Origin: Nakamurella alba | Lineage (GTDB): Bacteria; Actinomycetota; Actinomycetes; Mycobacteriales; Nakamurellaceae | Assembly (NCBI RefSeq): GCF_009707545.1 | Contig: NZ_WLYK01000005.1 | Coordinates: 558,001 to 622,000 of the forward strand | DNA: 64,000 nucleotides | Direction of reading: 5' to 3' | Part shown: positions 51,602 through 60,284 of the stretch, piece after piece | How positions within the stretch are numbered: the stretch's first letter is position 1 | Layout of the letters: each line of letters begins with the position of its first letter | Notes under the pieces: model-generated | What the model was told of the DNA's origin: nothing | Databases searched by the model: none | What the model saw: only the letters and a program-made list of their open reading frames with translations | Position numbers and translations under genes: made by a program

Positions 51602-52588
51602 TCACAGCGGCACCTCCGCGGGCACCGGCGCCAGCAGTTGCAGGATCTCGGCCGCGTCGACGGAGCGGGGCAGGTGCGGGATCCCGGAACTGCGCAGTGC
51701 GCGGGCGGCGACCTCGTCGAAGCGGTCCGGGTCGAACCCGGCCGCGGCGAGCGTCGACGGCGCCCCGGCTGCCAGCCGCAGGTCGTCGAGCGCCTCGGTC
51801 ACCGATTCCGCGGACGCAGCCGTGCCGAGCGCGGCCGCGACCTCCGACCAGTCGGCCCGGTCGCCCCATCCGGCGGTCACCCGCGGACCGAGGATCACGT
51901 TCGGCAGGTCGTGGGTGCGCCGGTCCAGCTGCCCGGCCGGTGACGAGATCGCGTGCGCCAGACCGAGTCCGCAGGAACTGAAGGCGCCGGCGATGAACCC
52001 GGCCGCCACAAGGTCGTCGACCGGGTCGTCGTGCCGGAGCAGCCGCAGCCCGCCGGCAGCCAGCGCCCGGTCCCAGGTCGATGCCGCCGCCGACAGCAGC
52101 ACCTCCACGCCGTTGACCGAGAGGTCGGCCCGCAGCAAGGCCCGGACTTCCGCCGGTACCCGCTCGAGCAGTGATCGGTCCAGGTGCACCTGCGCGGCGC
52201 CGTAGCGGGGATCGGCGGTGCTGTGCCGCTGCCAGGCGTCGTCGTAGACGCTGGTGAACGGCGCGAAGGCGCGCCACGGCTCGGACCCGCACGGCACCAG
52301 CACGCAGGCCACTCCCAGCCCGGCGGCGGCCTGCTTGGCCACGTCCAGGGTCGAGCCGTTGCCGAAGGCGACGACCCGCTGCGCGGTGGGCCGCAGCAGC
52401 AGACCGGCGACCGCGCGATCCGTCGGCAGATCCTCGACGATCACCGGTCCATCTCCGCCGGCACCGGAGGCGCCGAGCAGGGCGGCGGAGGCGGCGTCCA
52501 GGACGACGAGGTCGGAGACCCGGAGCGCCACCGGTCCCTCGTGCACCTCGCCGGTGAACCCGACCCCGTGCGGGCGGCGGCCGCTCAC
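51602..52588 (-). CDS. Iron-containing alcohol dehydrogenase-like protein (maleylacetate reductase type)
   Basis: A 328-residue Fe-ADH superfamily protein, shorter than the usual 350-390. The nucleotide motif FGNGSTLDVAKQAA corresponds to GGGSxxDxAK; LVPCGSEPWRAFAPFTSVYD follows, and the metal region GLGLAHAISSPAGQLDRRTHDLPNVIL corresponds to the HAxAHxxG...HG pattern with several positions changed. It may be a reductase for a ketone or maleylacetate-like acid. It is the last gene of the ABC importer operon, coupled to the M24 gene by a four-base overlap. Confidence 0.8.
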   Translation of the reverse strand: MSGRRPHGVGFTGEVHEGPVALRVSDLVVLDAASAALLGASGAGGDGPVIVEDLPTDRAVAGLLLRPTAQRVVAFGNGSTLDVAKQAAAGLGVACVLVPCGSEPWRAFAPFTSVYDDAWQRHSTADPRYGAAQVHLDRSLLERVPAEVRALLRADLSVNGVEVLLSAAASTWDRALAAGGLRLLRHDDPVDDLVAAGFIAGAFSSCGLGLAHAISSPAGQLDRRTHDLPNVILGPRVTAGWGDRADWSEVAAALGTAASAESVTEALDDLRLAAGAPSTLAAAGFDPDRFDEVAARALRSSGIPHLPRSVDAAEILQLLAPVPAEVPL

Positions 52589-53661
52589 AGCACCACCACC
52601 GCAGGATCGGAGGTGGTCAGCGGCTCGCAGCCCGACTCGGTGACCAGGACGGCGTCCTCCAGCCGGGTGCCGCCGACGCCGGGCACGTACACCCCCGGCT
52701 CGATCATCACGACCATGCCGGCCTCGAGGACCGAGTCGTCGTAGGGCGAGAGCAGCGGTGCCTCGTGCTGGTCGAGACCGATGCCGTGGCCGAGGGAGTG
52801 GCGGAACCAGCGGTCCAGCCCACCGTGCCCGGCAAGGGTGCGCCGGGCCACCGCGTCGACCTGCCGGCAGGCCACGCCGGGACGCACCGCGGCCATCGCG
52901 GTGTGCTGGGCGTCGGTGACCGCTGCGTGCAGGCGCAGGTACTCGGCGGACGGCGGGCCGAGGTGGAAGGCCCGGGTGATGTCGGCCCGGTACCCGCGCA
53001 CCACCGGGGAGAAGTCGAACAGCACCGGCTCACCGTCGGCGATCAACTTGGGCGAGGCCTGCCCGTGCGGCAGCGCCGACCGCTCGCCGGACGACACCAG
53101 GATCGGCGCCGCGCTGCGCTCGGCGCCGAGAGCGCGCTGTGCTCTTTCGATCTCGCCGGCGATGGAGTTCTCCGTCCGGCCGGGGACCAGCCAGTCCGGG
53201 ATCATCGTCAGCAGCTTCTCGGCGATGCCCGCGGCGTCCCGCAGCGCCGTCAGCTCGTCGGCGTCCTTCACCCATCGCAGGCGCTCGACCAGCCCCGGGC
53301 AGTCAACGGTGCGGCCGGCGCACGGTCCGCCGGTGAGTACCTGGTACTGCTGGGCGGTCAGGTTGGCGGTGTCCAGGCCGACCTGCCCGGGGAGCCCGGC
53401 CAGGATCTCCGACACGGTGCGCCACAGCGCGGGCGGCGCGCAGTCGCCGTTCACCGGGAGGTCCGGGACCTCCGCCTCCGCCTGCCGGCCGTACCGGAAA
53501 TCGACGACCAGCACAGGATTGTCGCCGAGCAGGAGCACGCCCGCGGTGCCGGTGAAGCCGGTCAGGTAGCGGATGTGGGTCAGCTTCGAGACGACCAGGA
53601 GATCGGCGCCGGCATCATGGACGGCTTGCAGGGCACGCGCCCGCCGGGTCAGGAATTCCAC
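52585..53661 (-). CDS. M24 metallopeptidase (Xaa-Pro dipeptidase-like)
   Basis: I place the start at GTG 53661 with GGGAGGTG upstream, inside the end of the SDR gene; 358 residues. The N-terminal creatinase-like domain spans about 1-125 (LLVVSKLTHIRYLTGFTGTAG). The pita-bread catalytic domain keeps all metal ligands: Asp (FDFSPV), Asp (YRADITR), His (HSLGHGIGLDQHE), Glu (VMIEPGVY) and Glu (TRLEDAV). With these it should be a metal-dependent peptidase or amidase rather than a creatinase, which lacks the metal. Confidence 0.92.
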   Translation of the reverse strand: MEFLTRRARALQAVHDAGADLLVVSKLTHIRYLTGFTGTAGVLLLGDNPVLVVDFRYGRQAEAEVPDLPVNGDCAPPALWRTVSEILAGLPGQVGLDTANLTAQQYQVLTGGPCAGRTVDCPGLVERLRWVKDADELTALRDAAGIAEKLLTMIPDWLVPGRTENSIAGEIERAQRALGAERSAAPILVSSGERSALPHGQASPKLIADGEPVLFDFSPVVRGYRADITRAFHLGPPSAEYLRLHAAVTDAQHTAMAAVRPGVACRQVDAVARRTLAGHGGLDRWFRHSLGHGIGLDQHEAPLLSPYDDSVLEAGMVVMIEPGVYVPGVGGTRLEDAVLVTESGCEPLTTSDPAVVVL

Positions 53662-54413
53662 GAGACACCTCCCGACGAGTAGCCGCCGTCGACGACCAGC
53701 GGGGCGCCGGTGATCGTGGCGGCGCGCGGGGAGCAGACGAACGCGATGGTGTCGGCGATCTCCTCCGGCCGGGACAGCCGGCCGATCGGCTGCAACCGGG
53801 CATGTGCGGCTTCGGCGGCCGCCGGATCCTCCGCGTGCTGATATCCCTGGCGCACCAACGGGGTCAGCGTCGCGCCGGGGGTCACCGGCACCACCCGGAT
53901 GCCGTCGCCGGCGAACTCGATGGCCAGGGTGCGGGCCAGACCGATGACGCCGGCCTTGGACGCCGCGTAGGCGGCGCGGCCGGGCAGGCCCATCAGCGCC
54001 GTGGTCGACGCGACGGTGACCACCACCCCGCCGCCCTGCCGCTGCAACTCCGGCAGCACCTCCCGGCACCAGTAGAACGTCCCGGACAGGTTGACCGCGA
54101 TGGTGTCGGACCACAGTTCGTCACCGGTCCCGGCCAGCGGGACGACATCACCGACCCCGGCGCAGGTCACCAGCGCGCCGAGCGGACCGCCACCGGCGAT
54201 GATCCCGGCCGCGGTGGCGGCGACGGCAGCGGGATCCCGGATGTCGCAGCCGAAGGCCCGGGCGCCGGGGAGCTCGGCGGTCAGACCGTCCAGGGCATCG
54301 GTGGAGCGGTCGACGAGGGCGAGGTCCCAGCCGTCCTTCGCCAGCGCCCGTGCGGTCGCGGCGCCGATACCGCCTGCGGCGCCGGTGATCACGGCGACCT
54401 TCGGTGCGCTCAT
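53649..54413 (-). CDS. Short-chain dehydrogenase/reductase (second)
   Basis: A 254-residue SDR. Cofactor motif TGAAGGIGAATA, LALVDRST (NAD-type Asp), CAGVGDVVPL, then Ser in VASTTALMG and YAASK for the active site. PVTPGATLTPLV and TITGAPLVVDGGYSSGG complete the fold. It overlaps the permease gene start/stop (ATGA) upstream and the M24 gene downstream, so it belongs to the importer operon. It probably oxidises or reduces the imported compound or its product. Confidence 0.92.
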   Translation of the reverse strand: MSAPKVAVITGAAGGIGAATARALAKDGWDLALVDRSTDALDGLTAELPGARAFGCDIRDPAAVAATAAGIIAGGGPLGALVTCAGVGDVVPLAGTGDELWSDTIAVNLSGTFYWCREVLPELQRQGGGVVVTVASTTALMGLPGRAAYAASKAGVIGLARTLAIEFAGDGIRVVPVTPGATLTPLVRQGYQHAEDPAAAEAAHARLQPIGRLSRPEEIADTIAFVCSPRAATITGAPLVVDGGYSSGGVSWNS

Positions 54414-55216
54414 CGGGCCGCGCCGCCGCCCAGGCCGGCGACGATGGTGGTGCGGGCCCGGCTGACCAGGACGACGACCAGCAGGGTGCTGAGCGCGATC
54501 AGGATGGTGGACAACGCGGCGACGGTGGGGTCCTGGTACTGCTGCATGTACTGGTACATCCAGACCGGCAGGGTGTCCTGGTTCGGCGCGACGACGAAGA
54601 CGGTGGCGTCGACCTCGTCGAAGCTGATCATGAAGCAGAGCGCGAACGCGGCGCCCAGCGAGGTGCGCAGCTGCGGCAGGGTGGCCAGCACGAACGCCCG
54701 CACCGGCCCGGCGCCCAGGTCGCGGGCGGCCTGTTCGTAGACCCGTGGGATCCGGACCAGCGCACCGCCGATGATGTTGATGGCGAACGGGATCAGCAGG
54801 ATCACGTGCAGCCCGACGAGCGGGAACATCTGCCCGTAGCCGCCGGCCTTGAGGATCAGGATGAACGCGCCGAGGCCGATCGCCACCTTAGGCACGATCA
54901 GCGGCGCCATCAGCAGTGCGTCGACGAGACCGCGCCCGGGGTAACGGAAACGGGTCAGCGAGACCGCCGCCGCGGTGCCGACGGCGAGCGCGATCGCGGC
55001 GGCCAGGGCGGCGATCCACAGGCTGGCCAGGGCGGCGGGCAGCAGGCCGTCCTGCTCGAAGAGCCGGCGGTACCAGCGGAGTCCGAAACCGGGCGGCGGC
55101 CAGGCGCCGTACGAGGAGTCGTTGAAGGAGTTGATCACCACGAAGACCAGCGGGGCGGCGAGGAACACCAGCCCGAGGGTGAGCACGGTGATGGTGAAGG
55201 GACGGTTACGGGTCAT
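54410..55216 (-). CDS. ABC importer permease, PotC-like
   Basis: I place the start at ATG 55216 in an ATGA overlap with the other permease; 268 residues. Six membrane helices are expected. The EAA loop, which binds the ATPase, is EQAARDLGAGPVRAFVLATLPQLR. The phrase FNDSSYGAWPPPGFGLRWY is typical of PotC-type polyamine permeases. With the other three subunits it forms a polyamine/spermidine-type importer; the true ligand may differ. Confidence 0.92.
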   Translation of the reverse strand: MTRNRPFTITVLTLGLVFLAAPLVFVVINSFNDSSYGAWPPPGFGLRWYRRLFEQDGLLPAALASLWIAALAAAIALAVGTAAAVSLTRFRYPGRGLVDALLMAPLIVPKVAIGLGAFILILKAGGYGQMFPLVGLHVILLIPFAINIIGGALVRIPRVYEQAARDLGAGPVRAFVLATLPQLRTSLGAAFALCFMISFDEVDATVFVVAPNQDTLPVWMYQYMQQYQDPTVAALSTILIALSTLLVVVLVSRARTTIVAGLGGGAAR

Positions 55217-56139
55217 GCCATCGCCCGCCGGCGCCGGGTGAGCACGTTGACCAGCGCCACCATCACCAGGGCGACCAGCAGCAGCACGAAGGACTGCACG
55301 GCCGCCATCGGCCAGTCGACGGCACCGACATTGGTGTAGACCAGACCGCTCAGCACCTGGACCCGTCCGCCGCCGAGCAGGGCCGGGGTGGCGAACGCGC
55401 TGATGGTCAGTGCGAAGCAGAGCTGCAGGGTGAGCACCACGCCGTGCGAGGTGAGCGGCAGGATCACCCGGCGGAAGGTGTACCAGCGGGACGCGCCGAG
55501 ATCCTCTGCGGCCTCGAGGACGTCGCGGTGCACGTGCTGGATCACGCCCATCAGCGGGAAGATCGCGAACGGCAGCATGACGTGCACCATCGCGATCACC
55601 ACCGCCTGGTACTCGTACATGATCCGCAGCGGGCGGTCGACGAGGTCCAGCGAGAGCAGCAGCCGGTTGATCACGCCGCCGTCGCCGAGCAGCACGTTCC
55701 AGCCGTAGGCGCGCACGACGACGCTGGTGAACAGCGGGGCGAAGATCAGCGTGATGGCGATCGACCGGCCCCACCGGCTCGTCATCCGGCCGAGGGCCAA
55801 CGCCATCGGATAGGCGATCACCACCGTGATGACAGCGCACACCACCCCCAGCACCACCGTGTCCAGCAGGACCTGCCAGCTGTACGCGTCCGCGCCGAAC
55901 CGTCGGATGTTGTCGAAGGTGACGCCGGTGCCGATGGTGCCGTTCGCGTACGGTCGCAGCGCGAGATCGCCGAGCTGGACCAGGCTCCCGATGAAGATGA
56001 CGGCCATCAGCAGCACCGCCGGCGCGACCAGCAGCCAGCGGGCGAACGGCGCCTCGGCGGTGCGCCGCCGGGTCGGCCGGCCGGGCGGCGGGTCGGCCGC
56101 CGGTGGTGCGCCCGGCGGTGCGGTGATGGTGTCGCTCAT
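55213..56139 (-). CDS. ABC importer permease, PotB-like
   Basis: I place the start at ATG 56139; 308 residues. About 35 Pro/Arg-rich residues precede the first membrane helix (WLLVAPAVLLMAVIFIGSLV). The EAA loop is LEAAEDLGASRWYTFRRVILP. It lies 10 bases after the binding-protein gene and overlaps the PotC-like gene by four bases. It is the partner permease of the importer. Confidence 0.92.
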   Translation of the reverse strand: MSDTITAPPGAPPAADPPPGRPTRRRTAEAPFARWLLVAPAVLLMAVIFIGSLVQLGDLALRPYANGTIGTGVTFDNIRRFGADAYSWQVLLDTVVLGVVCAVITVVIAYPMALALGRMTSRWGRSIAITLIFAPLFTSVVVRAYGWNVLLGDGGVINRLLLSLDLVDRPLRIMYEYQAVVIAMVHVMLPFAIFPLMGVIQHVHRDVLEAAEDLGASRWYTFRRVILPLTSHGVVLTLQLCFALTISAFATPALLGGGRVQVLSGLVYTNVGAVDWPMAAVQSFVLLLVALVMVALVNVLTRRRRAMA

Positions 56140-56149
56140 GTCAGCCCGA

Positions 56150-57340
56150 TCAGATGTTGGCCTTGATGTCCGCGTCCCAGCGCGCCCGCCAGTCCGCGTT
56201 GTTCGCCGCGACCAGGCCCCAGTCGATGGAGATGAGCTTGTCCACGTTCTCCGGCAGGAAGCCGGGCAGGTCCTTGAGGTCGGCCGGCAGCTCGACGGTG
56301 CTGTTCGCCGGGGTCTGCACCGCGGTCTCCGCCCACATCTGGTCCCACTGCGGGGACAGCATCTCGTTGAGGATGTCCAGGCAGATCTCCTGCTGGTTGT
56401 CGGAGTTGCCGGCCAGCGTCTGCAGGTAGACCGGCACCGCGATGGCACCCTCGGTCGGCACCACGTAGTCGACCGGCGCCCCGTCGGCCTTGAACTGCAG
56501 CCCGGTGCCGTTCCAGCAGCTGGTCAGGTCGGAGGTGCCGTTGCTCATCACCTGCTGCCACTCGGGGTTGGCGGTGACGATGGTCCGCACGTTCGGTGCG
56601 TTCTCCCGCCAGATGTCCCATCCCGCATCCATGTTCGACAGGTCACCGCCGTTCACCTTCGCCGCCATGAAGACCACGTACCACCAGTAGTCCCAGAGGC
56701 TCAGCCGGCCGGCGAACTGCTCGTCCTCCCACAGCGCGGTCCAGCTGGTCGGCGGGGTGCTGACGGCATCGGTGTTGTAGAGCAGGCCGATCTGGTCGGC
56801 GCCGACGCCGATGCCGTTCATGTTGGGCCGGCGGAAGGTGTCGCTGATGTCCGCGGCGTTGCTCAGCGCGGCGTAGTCCAGCTTGTTCCAGGTGCCGTCC
56901 AGGTCGCCCTGTGCGGAGATCTGCGAGTTGAAGAATCCCATGTTCACCAGCGGTGTCGCGGTGGGGTCGGCCTGCTTCGCGGCCAGGATCTTCGGGTAGC
57001 CGTTGGCGTTGCTGTCCTCGTAGATCTCGATCTCGACGTTGCTGTGCCGGCTCATGTAGTCCTGCGCGAACGCCTTCGGCATGTCGGCTAACCGGTTGCC
57101 GAGGAAGGCGAAGATGGTGATCTTCTCCTTCGTCCCGCCGCCACTGCTGCTCCCGGCGGTGGCGCTGCCGGTCGCGCTGCCGGCGCTGCTGCCGGGGGAG
57201 GCCGGGGTGCTACCGGCGGTGCTGCCGGCCGCGGTCGTGGTGGTGCCGGTGGAGATGTCACCTCCGCAGGCGGCGAGCAGGGGTGCGGAGGCGAGCGCGG
57301 CCGCGCCGGTCAGGAATGCACGACGATTGATGGTGGACAT
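56150..57340 (-). CDS. ABC importer substrate-binding lipoprotein, PotD-like
   Basis: A 396-residue protein with a twin-arginine-like start (INRRAFLTGAAAL) and lipobox LLAAC at about residue 25, then a Gly/Ser/Thr linker to about 72. The type II binding-protein fold starts at KITIFAFLGNRLADMPKAF and includes NANGYPKILAAKQADPTATPLV, GVGADQIGLLYNTD and DYVVPTEGAIAVPVYLQTLAG. It should deliver a small organic cation or amino-acid-like compound to the permease. Confidence 0.92.
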   Translation of the reverse strand: MSTINRRAFLTGAAALASAPLLAACGGDISTGTTTTAAGSTAGSTPASPGSSAGSATGSATAGSSSGGGTKEKITIFAFLGNRLADMPKAFAQDYMSRHSNVEIEIYEDSNANGYPKILAAKQADPTATPLVNMGFFNSQISAQGDLDGTWNKLDYAALSNAADISDTFRRPNMNGIGVGADQIGLLYNTDAVSTPPTSWTALWEDEQFAGRLSLWDYWWYVVFMAAKVNGGDLSNMDAGWDIWRENAPNVRTIVTANPEWQQVMSNGTSDLTSCWNGTGLQFKADGAPVDYVVPTEGAIAVPVYLQTLAGNSDNQQEICLDILNEMLSPQWDQMWAETAVQTPANSTVELPADLKDLPGFLPENVDKLISIDWGLVAANNADWRARWDADIKANI

Positions 57341-57458
57341 ACCGTTTCCTTCGGTTTCTCGTCTGCTGGCTGTGGGAACGGCGGCACTGCCGGGTGTCTC
57401 GGATGTCGCTGGTGTCTCGGTGGCGCTGGGGGTGCCGGACGGAGCGGTGCGGGCCGGA

Positions 57459-58529
57459 TCAGGAGGCGAGGACGACGGCGTCGTCCGGGTGCCAGCCGGC
57501 GGTGACCTGGTCGCCGATCGCCAGCCGCCGGGCCGACGGGGGGCGGACGGCCCGGAGCACCCGGGCGCCCTCGGTGAGCAGTTCGTAGCGGATGTTGGTG
57601 CCGAGATACGTCGCGCCGGTGACGGTGGCAGGCAGGCCGGGACCGGCGGCGCCCGAGTCGATCTCGCCGGTCGGGGTCAGCACGACGTCCTCCGGCCGGA
57701 CCATCAGGGCGGTGCCGGACCGGCTGCCGCTCGCCGCCACCCGGACCCCGTCGACCATCGCGGCGCCGGCGTCGACCTGAGCGGTGATGATGTTCGCGTC
57801 GCCGACGAAGTTCGCCACGAACAGGTTGTCGGGGGACCGGTACAGCTGCTCCGCGGTGCCCACCTGGCAGAGCTTCCCGTCCTGCATGACCCCGAGCCGG
57901 TCGGAGAGCACCATCGCCTCGGACTGGTCGTGGGTGACGAACAGGAACGTGGTGTCGGAGGTGCGCTGCAGGTCCTTGAGCACCTCGTGCATCTGCTGGC
58001 GGAGCTTGAGATCCAGTGCGGCCAGCGGCTCGTCGAGCAGCAGCACGGCCGGGCGATTGACCAGGGCGCGGGCGATCGCGACCCGCTGCTGCTGGCCGCC
58101 GGAGAGCTGGGCGGGCTTGCGGTCGTCGAAACCGTGCAGCTCGACCATCTCCAGCGCCTCGCCGACGATCCGCTTCCGTTCGGCGGTCCCGGTCTTCGCG
58201 ATGCGGAGCCCGAAGGCGACGTTCTCGGTCACCGTCAGGTGCGGGAACAGGCCGAGGTGCTGGAAGACCATGTTGGTCGGCCGGCGGTTGGCCGGCCGGG
58301 TGCCCATGTCCTGGCCGGCGATGACGACGGTCCCGGCCGACTGCTTCTCGAACCCGCCGACGATCCGCAGCAGGGTGCTCTTCCCGCAGCCGCTCGGGCC
58401 GAGGAGCGAGAAGAACTCGCCCGGGCGGAGGTCGAGGGTCACGTCGTCGACCGCCGGGACGGACGCGCCGGGGTAGGTCTTGCTGACGTGGTCGATCGAC
58501 GCGATGGCGGTGTCGGTCACGACGGTCAC
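57459..58529 (-). CDS. ABC importer ATPase, PotA-like
   Basis: Start GTG 58529 preceded by GGAGGGAG; 356 residues. Walker A GPSGCGKST, Q-loop VFQHLGLFPHL, signature LSGGQQQR, Walker B VLLLDEP, H-loop VTHD. A C-terminal TOBE domain follows (LMVRPEDVVLTP, ATVTGATYLGTNIRYEL). It is the first gene of a seven-gene operon (58529 to 51602). Two LacI-type palindromes lie upstream. 118 bases separate it from the binding-protein gene. Confidence 0.95.
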   Translation of the reverse strand: MTVVTDTAIASIDHVSKTYPGASVPAVDDVTLDLRPGEFFSLLGPSGCGKSTLLRIVGGFEKQSAGTVVIAGQDMGTRPANRRPTNMVFQHLGLFPHLTVTENVAFGLRIAKTGTAERKRIVGEALEMVELHGFDDRKPAQLSGGQQQRVAIARALVNRPAVLLLDEPLAALDLKLRQQMHEVLKDLQRTSDTTFLFVTHDQSEAMVLSDRLGVMQDGKLCQVGTAEQLYRSPDNLFVANFVGDANIITAQVDAGAAMVDGVRVAASGSRSGTALMVRPEDVVLTPTGEIDSGAAGPGLPATVTGATYLGTNIRYELLTEGARVLRAVRPPSARRLAIGDQVTAGWHPDDAVVLAS

Positions 58530-58583
58530 GGCGACTCCCTCCGGCAGAACTTTCAGGCATGGGGTGCGGTGCGATCTCGAGTT

Positions 58584-58708
58584 GCCAATCGATTGGCGCG
58601 ATGGCGGCGACTCTGCCGCAACTTCAGCCGACGGTCAAGATGCTGCACCCTGATCGCTGCAGGTCAATCGGGTGGAACCTGGCGGTAACATCGTGGCAAT
58701 CGTTTGAC
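58584..58708. promoter_or_regulatory. Two LacI-type operators before the importer operon
   Basis: GCCAATCGATTGGC (58584-58597) is a perfect 14-bp palindrome with a central CG, the form bound by LacI-family proteins. A second site, GGCAATCGTTTGAC (58695-58708), fits the shared form GnCAATCGnTTGnC. They are 111 bp apart. On the minus strand TTGACC, 17 bases, CAGAGT lies between them and could be the promoter. The LacI gene at 48356-49399 is the obvious candidate. Confidence 0.65.
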
Positions 58709-58777
58709 GGTTCAACCCGGATTTGGTCCTTACGGTCGCAGGGACGGGCCCGCGCCGGCCTCTGCAGCCGAGTGGAG

Positions 58778-59452
58778 TCAGGACCGCAACAGATCACCGA
58801 TGGGCCCGGAGCGCCACTGCGCCAGCAGGTCGGTGGGATCGCGTAGCACCACCGAGGCCCCGGCCTCCAGCAGTTCGGACTCCGAGATCCCGCCGGAGAG
58901 CACGCCGACCGCAGTGACCCCGACCTTCGCCGCCGCGCGCGAGTCCCAGGTCGCATCGCCGACCATCACCGCCCGGTCGGGATCCACCCCGGCACGGTCG
59001 AGGGCCACCTCGACGACGTCCGGCGCGGGTTTGGCGGTGTCGACGTCATCGGCACTGGTGATGTGTGTGATCCAGCGATCCGCGTCCAGCACCTCGAGGA
59101 GGTGTTGCAGCTCTTCCTCCGGGGCCGAGGTGGCGAGCACGACCTGCAGGTCCGCGCCGGCCAGGTCCGTCAGCAGCGCGCGGGCATCGCGGAACGGCCG
59201 CAAGCGTGGTGCGAGGCGGGCATAGCGCCTGCTGTGCGCCTCCTTCGCGGCGTCCCCGTCCGACTCCACCGCATCGCCCAGCAGTGCGTCGAGCAGCTTC
59301 GCCGAGTCCATGCCGATGGCGCGATGGATCCGCCAGGTGTCGACGTCGTGCCCGATCTCCTCCATGGCCTCGGACCAGGCCTGGACGTGCAGGTAGGTGG
59401 AGTCGACCAGGGTGCCGTCGATGTCGAGCAGTACCGCGGGGCGTTCCGGCAT
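58778..59452 (-). CDS. HAD-superfamily hydrolase (phosphatase)
   Basis: I place the start at ATG 59452 after GGGAGGA; 224 residues. HAD motif I is DIDGTLVDST (nucleophile Asp), motif II VLATSAP, motif III Lys in TAKPAPD and motif IV MVGDATWDSRAA. The cap is helical (HVQAWSEAMEEIGHDVDTWRIHRAIG), as in phosphoglycolate or beta-phosphoglucomutase-type enzymes. The substrate is unknown. It lies upstream of the importer operon on the same strand but with 248 bases between. Confidence 0.9.
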   Translation of the reverse strand: MPERPAVLLDIDGTLVDSTYLHVQAWSEAMEEIGHDVDTWRIHRAIGMDSAKLLDALLGDAVESDGDAAKEAHSRRYARLAPRLRPFRDARALLTDLAGADLQVVLATSAPEEELQHLLEVLDADRWITHITSADDVDTAKPAPDVVEVALDRAGVDPDRAVMVGDATWDSRAAAKVGVTAVGVLSGGISESELLEAGASVVLRDPTDLLAQWRSGPIGDLLRS

Positions 59453-59668
59453 GGGTCCTCCCGGAGATGTGTCGTCGGTCGGGGCGCCGGTACCCATCCG
59501 GCGGGATCCCACCCATGACCGGCGGCCCGCGCGGGAGGCGCTGTCGGGGAACGGATGTCACGCGACAGGAGTAGTGGTGCGGAGACCCGGGTACTACCCG
59601 TGAGCCGCAGCGATGCCGCCGCGGCCCGTCCCGCGTCACTCGCGGGACAGCGGTGAGGAGAGGTAGCA

Positions 59669-59827
59669 ATGCAGAGCAGGCAGCAACCGGTCGGAACCGA
59701 GTCCTCGGTGGTCGAGGCGGATCGGGCACCACAGCACGTCAACCCGTACACCCCGGACAGCGGGTTCCCGCCGGTCCTCGACGAGTCGCTCGAGATGGAT
59801 CTCTCCGAGCCGCTGCGGGCCGGCTGA
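59669..59827 (+). CDS. Small 52-residue hypothetical protein
   Basis: ATG 59669 follows GAGGAGAGG by five bases, a strong ribosome binding site. The 52-residue product is acidic and polar (starts MQSRQQPVGTESSVVEAD, ends MDLSEPLRAG), with no cysteine, membrane segment or known motif. It is followed by tandem repeats and hairpin copy 4. It may be a real small protein or a peptide precursor; without homologues I cannot choose. It is unlike known RiPP leaders that I can recall. Confidence 0.45.
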   Translation: MQSRQQPVGTESSVVEADRAPQHVNPYTPDSGFPPVLDESLEMDLSEPLRAG

Positions 59828-59910
59828 ATCCGGGAACCCCAGGGCCCCGGTTGTCTGTCGGACAGCCGCAGGCGTCGGCCGACGACGAGGTACGCCGTCC
59901 ATCCGGTCCG

Positions 59911-60160
59911 TCCGGGATGTCGACATCGGCGGGGGGCCGATCGGTGCCGTTGCCCCGCGGATGCCGCGGTCGGGCGGCACGGATGGCACCGGGAAGTCGA
60001 CATCGGCGGGAGGCTGCCGATCGGTGCCGTTGCCCCGCGGATCCCGCGGTCGGACGACACGGATGGCACCGGGTGTGGCCGCCGGCGGGGGGTTGCCGAT
60101 TGGTGCCGTTGCGCAGCGGATCCCGCGGTCGGACGGCACGGATCGCACCGGGATGTGGAC
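59911..60160. repeat. Three tandem repeats of about 80 bp
   Basis: CGGTGCCGTTGCCCCGCGGA recurs at about 59942, 60022 and 60101 (spacing 80 and 79). Each unit has GGTGCC...GGCACC or a near match as outer arms around CCGCGGATnCCGCGG, so each can fold into a nested hairpin. The array occupies the middle of the 457-base gap after 59827; the part before it shows nothing, and hairpin copy 4 follows it. Confidence 0.8.
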
Positions 60161-60201
60161 GTCCGCTCCGCGGGTGTGGCCCCGGGCCAGGACGAAAGCC
60201 G

Positions 60202-60258
60202 CTTCGGATTCTGAACATCCGCTGCGCCGAGCGGGCCTCGGATGTTCAGAATCCGAAG
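60202..60258. repeat. Dispersed long hairpin repeat, copy 4
   Basis: GGATTCTGAACATCC (60206-60220) and its exact complement (60240-60254), extended four base pairs outward (CTTC / GAAG), with a 19-base loop that differs from the other copies. It lies 27 bases beyond the stop of the minus-strand membrane protein gene and probably terminates it. Confidence 0.9.
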
Positions 60259-60284
60259 AGGTCACCGGGTCCCGGACGAGCAGG

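Noticed and set aside
52585-54114. Longer start for the M24 peptidase reaching back through the SDR gene
   Set aside because: The upstream part is an out-of-frame reading of the SDR; GTG 53661 has a strong ribosome binding site and begins the creatinase-like domain.
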